Part shown: in pieces, positions 25,688 to 35,081 of the stretch
How the letters are laid out: each line of letters begins with the position of its first letter
Numbering within the stretch: the first letter of the stretch is position 1
Assembly (NCBI RefSeq): GCF_026167665.1
Contig: NZ_CP098740.1
Location: 1,984,001-2,048,000, forward strand
Direction of reading: 5' to 3'
DNA length: 64,000 nt
From: Streptomyces drozdowiczii
GTDB taxonomy: Bacteria > Actinomycetota > Actinomycetes > Streptomycetales > Streptomycetaceae
Translations under genes and position numbers: made by a program
Notes under the pieces: model-generated
What the model saw: only the letters and a program-made list of their open reading frames with translations
Databases searched by the model: none
Told to the model about the DNA's origin: nothing

Positions 25688-26818
25688 TCACAGCCCGGCG
25701 CGCAGAGCGTTCACGCGGGCCGCGGCGGCGTCGAAGGCGGTCGGGTCCAGGGAGTCGCCCAGGGCGTCGGCCAGCGCGGCGACGGCCTCGTCGCCCTGGG
25801 AGACGCTGCGGGCCGAGCAGAGCAGCAGGTCCATCCCGGCGGCGGCGGCCTTCACGGCGCGCTGCGACGTACTGCCGTAGGACGAGAGCGCACCGGCCTC
25901 CAGCGCGTCCGTGACGGTGACGCCCTTGAAGCCGAGCCGGTTGCGCAGCTCGCCGACGACGGTCGGCGAGAGCCCGGCGGGGCGGGCGGAGTCCAGGCCC
26001 GTGTAGATCGCCCAGGAGAGCATGACGAGCTTGACGCCCGCCGCGATGGCGTCCCGGTAGGGGGCCTCGTCCACGCTGCGGAGGGTCGAGGCGGAGGTGG
26101 TGATCGTGACGGACCGCAGATCGGTGTTCTGGCTCGCCGTCGCCGGGCCCAGGCCCGGGAAGTGCTTGGCGGTGGCGGCGACGCCCTCGCGCTGCTGCGC
26201 GGTGATGAAGTCCGCGCCGCAACTGGCCACGGCGGCGGCCGACTTGCTGTACGAGCGCTCGTACTGGTCGGTGAAGTCGCCGGCCGTGCGGTACACGTCG
26301 AGGACCGGGGCCAGGTTGACGTTCATGCCGACGCCCGCGAGGTTGAGGCCCGCGCCGCTGCCGGTGAAGTCGGCCCAGTAGTGCGGGTCGGACGAGGCGC
26401 CGACGTCCTTCGCGGACTTGACGGGCTCCCCCGGCAGGCGGCGGATCATGCCGCCCTCCTGGTCGGTCATGAGGAGGAGCGGCGCCTTGACGGGGGACGA
26501 GGCGCGGGCCTTCTCCATGGACCGGATGACGCCCTCGATCTGCGTCAGGTTCTGGACGTTCTCGCCGAAGAAGATGACGCCTGCCGTGTGGCCCTGCTCG
26601 ATGGCCGTCATCAGGGACGCGGGGGGCGTGAGGCCGGGGTACGAGTGGATGACGCGCTGCCCGGCGCGCTGGAGGGGCGACAGGGCGGAGAGGCGTGGGC
26701 GGGTGCTCTCCGGCAGCCGGCGGGCCGCCTCCGCCGCGCCGGCCGCCGGGCCCAGACCGCCGGCGAGGGCCGCGGCCCCGGCGATCAGGGCGCCGCGCCG
26801 GCTCAGGGGTGGGGTCAT
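25688..26818 (-). CDS. Secreted GH3 beta-N-acetylhexosaminidase (NagZ-type)
   Basis: Encodes 376 aa from ATG 26818. A Tat-like signal (LSRRGALIAGAAALAGG) precedes a single GH3 N-terminal barrel, the NagZ layout. Landmarks are LLMTDQEGGMIRRLPG (the substrate-binding DQEGG), ATAKHFPGLGPA (NagZ KHFPG loop) and GVTVTDALEAGALSSYG with the nucleophile Asp. NagZ enzymes remove GlcNAc from muropeptides or chitooligosaccharides. It lies downstream of the GH25 lysozyme on the same strand, after a hairpin. Export is notable because E. coli NagZ is cytosolic, whereas Gram-positive NagZ is often exported. Joint control through the DasR-like site at 27.9 kb is possible. Confidence 0.92.
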   Translation of the reverse strand: MTPPLSRRGALIAGAAALAGGLGPAAGAAEAARRLPESTRPRLSALSPLQRAGQRVIHSYPGLTPPASLMTAIEQGHTAGVIFFGENVQNLTQIEGVIRSMEKARASSPVKAPLLLMTDQEGGMIRRLPGEPVKSAKDVGASSDPHYWADFTGSGAGLNLAGVGMNVNLAPVLDVYRTAGDFTDQYERSYSKSAAAVASCGADFITAQQREGVAATAKHFPGLGPATASQNTDLRSVTITTSASTLRSVDEAPYRDAIAAGVKLVMLSWAIYTGLDSARPAGLSPTVVGELRNRLGFKGVTVTDALEAGALSSYGSTSQRAVKAAAAGMDLLLCSARSVSQGDEAVAALADALGDSLDPTAFDAAAARVNALRAGL

Positions 26819-26856
26819 GACGTGCTCCTTCGTGAACGGTCATGGGGGCGGGCGGG

Positions 26857-26886
26857 GCCGGAGCGGCCCGACCGGGCCGCTCCGGC
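26857..26886 (-). terminator. Hairpin after the GH25 gene
   Basis: Perfect 14-bp arms (26857-26870 and 26873-26886), closing effectively on a 4-nt loop, lie 23 nt past the GH25 stop. It separates GH25 from NagZ, perhaps only partly. Confidence 0.75.
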
Positions 26887-26908
26887 TCGTACACCTATAC
26901 GTTTACGT

Positions 26909-27766
26909 TCACGGCGTGTTGTTCGCCAGGGCGAGGAGGCGGGAGCGGTCGCCGCTGAAGCGGTCCCGGTCGACGTTGCCGGAGACGCCGCTGACCGCGC
27001 CGGTGGAGCTGTACTGCCAGACCGTCCAGAAGGGGAAGCCCGACGGGATGCTGGGGCTGCCGGCGGAGGTCCAGTGCGCGACCCAGAGCGGGCTGAGCGC
27101 TGACATGCCGTTCCAGCCGCCGGTGCAGGTGTTCCACCAGCTCGGGCTGGTGTAGATCACGACGTCACGGCCGGTGCGGGCCTTGTACTTGTTGTAGAAG
27201 TCGAGGACCCACTGCCGCATCCCGGCCTGGGAGTAGCCGTAGCAGGTGCCCTCGATGTCCAGCACGCCCGGAAGGGTGAGGTTGTCGCGGGACCAGGCGC
27301 CGCCGTTGCTCGCGAAGAAGTCGGCCTGCGCCGCGCCGCCGGAGACGTCCGGGCGGGCGTAGTGGTACGCGCCCCGGATGACACCCGCGTTGTAGGCGTT
27401 CAGGTAGTTGGCGCTGAACGTCGGGTCCTTGTACGTCAGGCCCTCGGTGGCCTTCATCCAGGCGAACTCGATGCCCGCCCCGCGCACCGAGTTCCAGTTG
27501 ATGCCGCCCTGCCAGCTGGAGACGTCGATGCCGACCGGGTTCGCCTTCAGGTTGGCGTCCGGCTTCGCGTCCAGGGCCAGTCGGCGGGTGTCCGGCTTGA
27601 AGTCCTTGCTGTCCTGGACATAGCCGACGCCCATGTACCCCTTGCCGAGCGGGACGGGGTTGTCCTGGCGGGGCGCCGACGAGGCGGTGCCGGACATCAG
27701 GCCGAGCAGCAGCGCCGCGCTCGTGCCGAGGACGCCGGCCGCGGTGAGTCTCTTGCGAGTGATCAT
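26909..27766 (-). CDS. Secreted GH25 lysozyme (muramidase)
   Basis: Encodes 285 aa from ATG 27766, with GGAGG 6 nt upstream. A Sec signal (ITRKRLTAAGVLGTSAALLLGLM to TASSA) is followed by a ~55-residue linker and a GH25 domain: NPVGIDVSSWQGGINW (first acidic residue), FAWMKATEGLTYKDP, GAYHYARPD, and PGVLDIEGTC with the catalytic DxE. The C-terminus ends the barrel (FPFWTVWQYSSTG), with no cell-wall-binding repeats. It cuts the MurNAc-GlcNAc bond in peptidoglycan. A near-consensus DasR site lies about 155 bp upstream, and a NagZ-type enzyme follows, so the pair could feed GlcNAc-containing fragments. Confidence 0.95.
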   Translation of the reverse strand: MITRKRLTAAGVLGTSAALLLGLMSGTASSAPRQDNPVPLGKGYMGVGYVQDSKDFKPDTRRLALDAKPDANLKANPVGIDVSSWQGGINWNSVRGAGIEFAWMKATEGLTYKDPTFSANYLNAYNAGVIRGAYHYARPDVSGGAAQADFFASNGGAWSRDNLTLPGVLDIEGTCYGYSQAGMRQWVLDFYNKYKARTGRDVVIYTSPSWWNTCTGGWNGMSALSPLWVAHWTSAGSPSIPSGFPFWTVWQYSSTGAVSGVSGNVDRDRFSGDRSRLLALANNTP

Positions 27767-27916
27767 GAGGAGCCTCCTGCTGGTGGGGGGAGCGGCCGTG
27801 GCCGGGCCGCTCGGGCAGCACGCTTCACGCATGGGTCTACGCGCGTCCACTTGTCGCGAACACGACATAGTCAGCCACAGAAGCGGCCCTCCGGTAAATA
27901 GCTTCCAGTCTTCGTT

Positions 27917-27932
27917 AGTGGTCTAGACCGCC
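27917..27932. promoter_or_regulatory. DasR-responsive element (dre-like)
   Basis: AGTGGTCTAGACCGCC matches the published dre consensus (ACTGGTCTAGACCACT, with G/C allowed at position 2) at 14 of 16 positions, with the palindromic core GGTCTAGACC intact. It lies between the divergent GH25 and adenosine deaminase-like genes, about 155 bp from either start. DasR is the GlcNAc-responsive GntR regulator of Streptomyces; it is not encoded here. Confidence 0.7.
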
Positions 27933-28091
27933 ATCCGCCGCCCTGAACTGCGCGAACTCCCGCCGCCCGGCAGAACTTTCCGCGAGACCGACCCGGTCCG
28001 CCAGGCCCGGCCCCCACTCGATCGGGTGGACGTTCCCTCCCAAAGGCATGATTCGCGGGCAAATGACCTTGGCGAGCGCGATCATGCCTCG

Positions 28092-29717
28092 GTGATCTCT
28101 ACCAACCGGACGGTCCGCCGTCCCAAGTCCCCTGTGCTGGCCGGGTTCGGCGGCGTTCTCGCCCTGCTGAGCCTGATCCCGGCGATCCCCGCGACCGCCG
28201 CCGCGCCCGCGCGCGACAGCGCCGTACGCACCACCGCGTATGCGGCGCCCCGGCCGGTGACGCCCGCCGAACGCCGTACCGCCGACTACCTGGACTCGCT
28301 GCGGGAGCGGCCCGCTCAGCTGCGGGCCTTCTTCAAGGAGCTGCCCAAGGGCGGTGACCTGCACAATCACCTGTCCGGTGCGGTGACCACCGAATACCTG
28401 CTCCAGCTCGCGATCGAGCAGGGGCTCTGCATCGACGCGACGATGACCGCGGTGGCGTCGCCGTGCGCCCCGGGCGCCCGCCCGGCCTCCGACGCGCGCA
28501 CGGACCCCGCGTTCCGGCAGCAGATCATCCGGGCCTGGTCGATGCAGGACTTCCCGGCCGACGAGTCGGGGCACGACCACTTCTTCGACACCTTCGGCAA
28601 GTTCGGCATGGCCACCTGGTACGCCCGGGGCAAGATGCTCGCCAACGTCGCCGACACCGTGGTGAAGCAGAACCAGTTCTACCTGGAGACGATGGTCAGC
28701 CCGGCCTCGGACAGCGCCAAGACACTGGCCGACGCGGTGGGTTACGACGCCGACTTCGCCGCGCTGCACCGCAAGCTCGTCGCGGGCGGCAAGCTGGACA
28801 AGGTCATCGACGAGGCGGTCCAGGAGGCCGACGACAGCGACGCGCAGTTCCGCGAGGCCGCGCACTGCGACACCCCGCGCCCGGCGCCCGCCTGCAAGCT
28901 GCCCGTCCGCTGGATCTCCCAGGTCTCCCGGGGCAGTTCCCCGGTCCGCGTCTTCACGCAGATGGCCGTCGGCATGCGGCTGGCCGAGCGCGACCCGCGG
29001 TTCGTCGCGGTCAACCTCGTCCAGCCGGAGGACTGGGACAGCTCGCTGGAGAACTACAGCCTCCAGATGCGGATGCTGAAGTACCTGCGCGGGCAGTACC
29101 CGGGCGCCCACCTCACCCTGCACGCCGGTGAGCTGGCCCCGGGCCTGGTCAAGCCGGAGGACCTGACCTTCCACATCAACGAGGCGGTCCGGGTCGCCGG
29201 TGCCGAGCGCATCGGCCACGGCGTGGACCTGGTCCACGAGGACGACTGGCGCGCGCTGGCCCGGACGATGGCCCGGCGCCACGTCGCCGTCGAGGTGCCG
29301 TTCTCCAGCAACAAGCAGATCCTCGGCATCGCGGGCGACGAGCACCCGTTCAACGCGTACCGCCGCTACGGCGTACCGATCGTGCTCTCCACGGACGATC
29401 CGGGCGTCTCCCGGATCGACATCAGCCACGAGTACCAGTACGCGGCGAAGACCTACCGCCTCTCGTACACCGAGCTGAAGGACCTGGCCCGCGCCTCGCT
29501 GGAGTACGCCTTCCGCGACGGCCGCAGCCTGTGGGCCACCGGCACCGCCCCGTCCGGCTACCGCGTGGTGGCGGCCTGCCGCGCCGACCGCCCCGGTGAC
29601 GGCCGCCCGAGCGCGCGCTGTGCGCGGTACCTCGCGGGCAGCCCGAAGGCGGCGACGGAGTGGCGCCAGGAGGTCGCCTTCGCCGCGTTCGAGCGGGCCC
29701 ACGGGGGCCGCGGCTGA
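28092..29717 (+). CDS. Secreted adenosine deaminase-family enzyme
   Basis: Encodes 541 aa from GTG 28092; GTG 28026 would add 22 residues ahead of the signal peptide, so the shorter form is preferred. After a signal (LAGFGGVLALLSLIPAIPATAAA) comes a metal-dependent amidohydrolase barrel of the ADA family: GGDLHNHLSGAV (HxH), LTLHAGELAPG (His and catalytic Glu), ERIGHGVDLVHED, and VLSTDDPGVSR with the zinc-binding Asp. About 100 extra residues between the first strands, with paired cysteines, resemble secreted ADA-growth-factor (ADGF/CECR1) forms. It should deaminate extracellular adenosine or a related nucleoside. It is divergent from GH25 across a dre-like site. Confidence 0.9.
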   Translation: MISTNRTVRRPKSPVLAGFGGVLALLSLIPAIPATAAAPARDSAVRTTAYAAPRPVTPAERRTADYLDSLRERPAQLRAFFKELPKGGDLHNHLSGAVTTEYLLQLAIEQGLCIDATMTAVASPCAPGARPASDARTDPAFRQQIIRAWSMQDFPADESGHDHFFDTFGKFGMATWYARGKMLANVADTVVKQNQFYLETMVSPASDSAKTLADAVGYDADFAALHRKLVAGGKLDKVIDEAVQEADDSDAQFREAAHCDTPRPAPACKLPVRWISQVSRGSSPVRVFTQMAVGMRLAERDPRFVAVNLVQPEDWDSSLENYSLQMRMLKYLRGQYPGAHLTLHAGELAPGLVKPEDLTFHINEAVRVAGAERIGHGVDLVHEDDWRALARTMARRHVAVEVPFSSNKQILGIAGDEHPFNAYRRYGVPIVLSTDDPGVSRIDISHEYQYAAKTYRLSYTELKDLARASLEYAFRDGRSLWATGTAPSGYRVVAACRADRPGDGRPSARCARYLAGSPKAATEWRQEVAFAAFERAHGGRG

Positions 29718-29744
29718 GCCCGCGGGGCAGCCGTTCCACCACGT

Positions 29745-29776
29745 CCGGGCCGCGGGGCCGTCCCCCCGCGGCCCGG
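29745..29776. terminator. Bidirectional terminator after the deaminase gene
   Basis: Perfect 13-bp arms (29745-29757 and 29764-29776) with a 6-nt loop lie between two convergent genes. Confidence 0.75.
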
Positions 29777-29796
29777 TCGCGTGTCCGGGTCCCGCC

Positions 29797-30300
29797 TCAG
29801 CCGCGCCCGCCCGGGGCGAGGGTGATCCGCACGTTCTGGGGTGCGTCGCGGGGGAAGGTCCAGACGCGGCCTGCGGTGCTGACCGCGGTCAGCGCGGTGT
29901 CGTCCAGGGCGACTTCGCGGAACGGGTCGGACCAGCGGGAGACGGCGAGCCATTCGAGGGTGCTCTCCCCGTCGTCCCGGGTCAGCGCGACCCAGCCGAT
30001 GGAGCCGTGCCGGGCGGACTCCCCCGCCGAGGCGCGGCTTCCCCCGTGGACGTGGACGGCGTGGGTGGATTCGACGTCCACCCAGTCCTCGGTGCTCCAT
30101 TCGGTGGCCCGCAGGATCTCCAGCCACTGCCAGCTCTCGGCCCGCGGATCGCCCGACCCTCCGGGCGGCTGCGTCCGCAGGAGGTCCATCACGCGGAGGG
30201 AGCCGTCGGCGAACACGATGACGTCACCGTCGGGCGCCTCCCGGTCGCGCCACCGGCGGTGCACCAGCTGGGCCATGGGCGTCGCGGTCGCGTCGTTCAT
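29797..30300 (-). CDS. Hypothetical protein
   Basis: Encodes 167 aa from ATG 30300. I do not recognise it. It is acidic and Trp-rich (SWQWLEILRATEWSTEDWVDVES, then GWVALTRDDGESTLEWLAVSRWSDPF), predicted to be mostly beta-strand, and has no signal, membrane or metal motif, so it should be a small soluble cytosolic protein. It lies 38 nt after the TPM-protein gene on the same strand and could share its transcript. Confidence 0.75.
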   Translation of the reverse strand: MNDATATPMAQLVHRRWRDREAPDGDVIVFADGSLRVMDLLRTQPPGGSGDPRAESWQWLEILRATEWSTEDWVDVESTHAVHVHGGSRASAGESARHGSIGWVALTRDDGESTLEWLAVSRWSDPFREVALDDTALTAVSTAGRVWTFPRDAPQNVRITLAPGGRG

Positions 30301-30338
30301 GCGCTCGATTCTGGCACGGGGTACCGGGCTCCCCCGGC

Positions 30339-31771
30339 TCAGAAGCCGCCCCCGAAGTCCCCGCCGCCCCCGAAACCGCCGCCGTCCCCGAAGCCTCCCC
30401 CGTCGCCGAAGCCGCCGCCTCCGAAGCCGGACGAGTCGAAGTCCGTACCGGAGAAGTCACCGCCGGAGAAGTCGCCGCCCAGGTCACCGCCGCCGTAGTC
30501 GCCGCCCCGTAGTCCGCCGCGTACGCCGGGGTGGCCAGCATCGAGCCGAGCATCGTGCCGACCAGGAGGCCCGGCAGCAGGCCGCCGCCGAAGTAGCCGC
30601 CCGCCCAGGGGCCGTAGGCCGGGCCCGCCTCCCAGTACGGGCGGCGGGTGCCGTCGCCCATCTCGACGGTGCGGCTCATCGGGCCCTCGCCCTCGTTCAG
30701 CCGGGTCTCGTCCGCCGCGCACACCGGGACCTCCCGCGCGCTGCCGCCCGAAGGGGCCCAGCGGACGTCCGCGACCGAGGGGCCGTGGCGCGGGTCGAAG
30801 AAGCAGGGCGGGCGGCGGGCCGGGAGTGCGCGGCCGGAGCGTCGGGCGTCGAGCACCGCGAGCGAGTAGCGCCCGTCCTCCAGGGCCTGGGTCACCCCGC
30901 GCACGTCCGAGGGGTGTTTCGCGCCCGCCATACGGGACTTGGCGCTCTCGTAGGAGTCGAGGGCGCGTTCGTAGTCGCCGCGCATCGCGTCGTCGGCGCC
31001 GGGCTCCGCCGGGTGGAAGTCGAGCCGTTCCAGGGTCTCCCCGTACGCCGTGATGTCCTCGTCCACGACCACCCGCAGCCTGTCGAGCGCGAGCCGCTCC
31101 TCTTCCTCCTTGCGCCTGCGGTTGCGGCGTACGACCGTGTACGCGGCGGCCCCGCCGAGGACGACCACGGCACCGGTGACGGCCAGGCCGACGGCGGCCG
31201 AGCTGCCGTTGGACGCGGAGTGCTCGCCGCCGCTCCAGGAGGCGGGGGCGCTGCCCCGGGCCTGTTCGACGGCGCGGTCCACGAAGGCGTTGAGCTGGGT
31301 CGCCGCGTCGGTGTCCGCGCCGGGGGTCTTCACGGCGGCGGTGAGGTTGATGACGGCGTTCCGGGACATGACCTGGGGGTCGGCGCCGGCGCTGAAGCCG
31401 TCGCCGAGGCGGATCGCGTAGACGCCGGTGATGCCGGTCTCGGCGCGCAGGGTGCGCAGCACGGTGTCCTCGGGGAAGGCGGCGGTGTTCGGCAGCACGG
31501 CCACGAACACCGGTTTGTCCGCGTCCTCGATCTTCTTGCTCAGCGCGGCGGCCTGGCTCCGGGAGAGCTGGTCGGATGCGGCGGGGTCGACGTAGACGGG
31601 GCCCCTGCGCAGGGCCTGGGCGACGTCGTTCACGGTGGAGGCGCCGGTCGCGGCGGGGGTCGCCGGGGCCGCTGCCGGGGCCAGGAAGAGCGCGAGGGCG
31701 GACAGCAGGGCCAGGAGCCCCGCCAGGAGCGCCGCCGGGGCCGTGGAGACGAGAAACGGCCTGTTCCGCAT
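30339..31771 (-). CDS. TPM-domain membrane protein with Gly-rich tail (frameshifted in this sequence)
   Basis: With one base added to the C run at 30505-30508 the gene reads 477 aa from ATG 31771. A signal peptide (LLAGLLALLSALALFLAPAAA) precedes a TPM domain over about residues 45-180 (VYVDPAASDQLSRSQAAALSKKIED, KPVFVAVLPNTAAFPED, GVYAIRLGDGFSAG), then a helix (GLAVTGAVVVLGGAAAYTVV), a long charged cytosolic helical part, and GGYFGGGLLPGLLVGTMLG. The tail after the break is Gly/Asp/Phe repeats ending GGGDFGGGF, as in other actinobacterial TPM proteins. As written, the frame misses this tail and runs on to 30224. TPM proteins are associated with membrane protein repair or turnover; the role here is unknown. 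Confidence 0.85.
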
Positions 31772-31819
31772 ACTCCCAAGCTAACGCACACGCGTGCGAA
31801 ACGGGTCGGGACGTACGGA

Positions 31820-31853
31820 ACGGGCGGGCGGCCTCCTGGTGCCGCCCGCCCGT
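31820..31853 (-). terminator. Terminator after the GH3 gene
   Basis: 13-bp perfect arms (31820-31832 and 31841-31853) with an 8-nt loop lie 10 nt past the GH3 stop, marking the end of the beta-glucan locus. Confidence 0.75.
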
Positions 31854-31862
31854 CCCGCGTCG

Positions 31863-34800
31863 TCAGGCGGCCCGGTAGGCCGTCCTGAGCTTCGCCACCG
31901 CACCGGTCAGATCACCGGTGAGCAGCAGGTGGTCGGCGTCCGCGAACGGCTTGGACACCTTCTCGGTCAGCTTGCCGCCGATCTTCTGCTGGACCAGCAG
32001 CCGGGCCTGGCCGACGATCTCCCGGCCGGCCTCGCTCCTGCCGAGGCCGGTGCGCTCGGCGACCTGGGCGGCCAGGCCGAGCAGGGCGAGCGTGACCTCG
32101 CCGCCGGCCGGGGGCTTCTTCAGCGTGGTGAGGCCCCAGCCGTACGGGAACTGCGGGTCGTACGAGGCGTCGCCCACGTTGATCGGGAGCTGCGCCTCGG
32201 ACTTGGGCCAGGTCACCGGGAGCTGCCCGGTGAAGGCCCGCTTGCCGAAGAGGACGTCCGCGACGCCGTCGCCCTCGGAGCCCGGCAGCCAGGACGCCAC
32301 CAGCGCGTCGATGCCGTCGAGCTGGTCCCCGATGAGCTGGGGGCGGCCCGAGACGATCAGGACGGCGCACTTCATCGCGGCGCAGACCTTGTCGATCGCG
32401 GCCCGGTCGGCGTCGGACAGCTTCAGGTCGTGCCCGTTGCCGACGTCACCGACGCCCTCCGCGTACGGGGTCTCCCCGACGACGACCACGCCGACGTCGT
32501 AGCCGGCGGTGTCGGCGGACGCGTCCTTGGAGTACGTGACGGACGCGGCGTCCTTCTTCATGGCGGACAGGATCGTGGTGCCCGGGGTGATGGCACCGGA
32601 GGAGCCCTGCCAGCTGACGGTCCAGCCGCCGGCCTGGTTGCCGATGTCGTCGGCGTTGGAGCCGGCGACGTACACCTTCTGCGAGGACTTCAGCGGCAGC
32701 ACGTTGCCGTCGTTCTTCAGCAGGACCTGCGACTTGGCGGCGGCCTCGCGGGCCACGGCCCGGTGCTCCGCCGAGCCGATCTTCTTCAGGTTGGCGGTGT
32801 CCGCGTACGGCTGCTCGAAGAGGCCCAGCTTGAACTTCTGGGTCAGGATGCGGGAGACCGCGTCGTCGATCCGGGACTGCGGGATGCGGCCCGCGGTGAC
32901 CTCGTCCTGGAGCGTCTTCGTGAAGTCCTTGTACTCGGTCGGGACCATGATCATGTCGAGCCCGGCGTTGATCGACGTGCGCACGTCGCTCGCGTAGTCG
33001 CCGGGGAGCTGGTCGATCGCCTTGTAGTCGCTGATGACGAAGCCCTCGAAGCCCATGCGGTCCTTGAGGACACCGTTGATCATCTCGGCGTCGCCGTGCA
33101 TCTTCACCGGGCCCTGGTCGTCCCCGATGATGTCGAGCGAGGAGTAGGACGGCATGACCGTGCCGACGCCCCGCTTCACCGCGTCCTCGAAGGGCGCGAG
33201 GTGGACGGCCTCCAGCTCCTGCCGGGTGACCTTGGTGACGCCCTGGTCGGTCGTGTACGAACCGGTGGTGGACGAGCCGTACTCCGTACCGCCGTCCCCG
33301 ACGTAGTGCTTGGCGGTGGCCAGCACCTTGTCGTTGCGGTCCAGGTCCTTGCCGTCGGCGGCGCCCTGCATGCCCTGGATCACGGTCTCCAGGGACTTCA
33401 CGAGGGCCGGGTCCTCACCGTAGGACTCGTAGGAGCGGCCCCAGCGCTCGTCGCGCGAGACGCAGAGGCAGGGCGCGAAGTCCCACGGGACGCCGGTCGC
33501 GCGGACCTCGCTCGCGGTGACGGCACCGGTCTTCTCGGCCAGCTTCGGGTCGCGCGTGGCGCCGAGGCCGACGTTGTGCGGCATGACCGTCGAGCCGACC
33601 AGGTTGTTGTGGCCGTGCACCGCGTCCACGCCGTAGATCAGCGGGATCTGGAAGCGGGTGGCCTGGGCGCGCAGCTGGTAGCCGTCGATCATCTTGGCCC
33701 ACGCCTCGGGGGTGTTGGGCGAGGGGACCGAGCCGCCGCCGGAGAGCAGCGAGCCGAGGTCGTACGTGGCGATGTCGCCCTGCGAGGAGAGCGCGTTGCG
33801 CTCGGCCTGGGTCATCTGGCCGGCCTTCTCGGCGGGCGACATCCGGGCGAGCAGGTCCGCGACGCGCTGCTTCACCGGCAGCTTGGCGTTCTGGTACGGG
33901 AGCCCGTGGGCGTCGATGACGGCCTGCGGGTTCTCCTTCGGCGGCCGGGCGCCGGTGACCGTCAGCTCCAGCGGGACGGTCTTGGCGGCGGCGGCGCCGG
34001 AGACCTTCTTCGTCGCGACCCTCACCTGGTGGGTGGTGCCGGACGCGGTGCCCGCCGGGAAGGTGTACGTGCCGCTGACCGGCGTGTAGTCGGTGCCGGG
34101 CTTGGCCGTGCCGCCCTTCGTCTCGTACGCGACGGTGACGGGCTCGTCCAGCGGGACGGACCCGGTCGTGGTGAGCGTGAAGCCGAGGGACGCGGAGGCG
34201 CCCTGCTTCACCGGGACCACCGCCGCGTCGGTGACGACGCTCGCCTTCAGGGCCGCGTCGGCCTTGCCGTACAGCTCGACGCCGTCCATGGCGAACGTGC
34301 CGGGGGCGCCGGTCGGCAGGGTGAGGGCGTACCCCCACATCTCGTTCAGGCCGAGGACCTGGTCGATGCCGCCGACGGGCTGGTAGTCGCCCCGGTAGGC
34401 GAAGTCGGCGAACGGGATCTCGACGAGGTGCCAGCCCTCCCAGTCGTCGGTGAACGAGGTGGTCCACAGCTCGGACGCCTCGCCGTTGGCGCCGCCGTCC
34501 TTGATCTCGAAGTTGATCCGCTTGCCCGAACCGGGCGGCAGGGGCGCGGTGTTCTGGCCGTACCACCAGAAGCGGATGCCCTTGTGGGCGGACCAGTCGT
34601 GCGGCTGCGCGTCGGCGGCGTAGTCGTGGCTGAAGCCGCCGTAGCCGCTGATGTCGTAGGTGCCTTCGAGGACCTTGGCGCCCTCGGGGGCGTCGGACCG
34701 GTCCTTCAGCGCCAGGGTGGGCGGGTCGTCGGCGTCGCCGCCCCAGGTGAAGATGCCCTCGGCCGGCTGGCCGGCGAAGGGCACCTCCCCTCGAAGCGGT

Positions 34801-34939
34801 CGACGGCGACCGGTGCCGGTTCGTCGGCGGCCGGTGCCGCCGTGGACGGGACGGCGCCGGCGAGCAGGCCGGCCACCACGGTGGCGGCGGCCAGCACGGC
34901 GGTCGCGGGTCTCGCCCGGCGGCGGGTGCGGGGTGGCAT
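31863..34939 (-). CDS. Secreted multidomain GH3 beta-glucosidase with CBM11-like module (frameshifted in this sequence)
   Basis: With one base added to the C run at 34787-34790 the gene encodes 1025 aa from ATG 34939. After a signal (ATAVLAAATVVAGLLAGAVP) come a CBM11-like beta-sandwich (RFWWYGQNTAPLPPGSGKRINFEI, GWHLVEIPFADFAY), a Calx-beta-like domain (GTAKPGTDYTPVSGTYTFPAG), then GH3 N (PLIYGVDAVHGHNN, LATAKHYVGDGG, FEGFVISDYKAID with the nucleophile Asp) and GH3 C (VYVAGSNADDIGNQAGGWT). It should release glucose or short products from beta-glucan oligosaccharides outside the cell or at the wall. As written, the signal peptide is out of frame with the rest; the long frame alone begins at 34784. 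It is the last gene of the beta-glucan locus. Confidence 0.92.
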
Positions 34940-34964
34940 CTGTGCGGCTCCTTCGTACGGTGGC

Positions 34965-35000
34965 CGCGCGCGGCCCGGCGGGGGTGCCGGGCCGTGCGCG
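34965..35000 (-). terminator. Hairpin between GH16 and GH3 genes
   Basis: 15-bp arms with one mismatch (34965-34979 and 34986-35000) and a 6-nt loop follow the GH16 gene, so GH16 and GH3 may be separately expressed. Confidence 0.55.
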
Positions 35001-35081
35001 GGACGCGGGTGGTACGGGAAGGTGACGTGCCTGTGGGGGGTGGTGGTGCGTGGGGGTGTCTCTGGGCCGGGTCCGGGGGCG

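Noticed and set aside
24870..26894. One 674-aa protein joining an N-terminal Arg-rich region to the nitroreductase
   Set aside because: The N-terminal two thirds is an out-of-frame shadow of the NagZ-type GH3 gene; the nitroreductase starts at ATG 25601.
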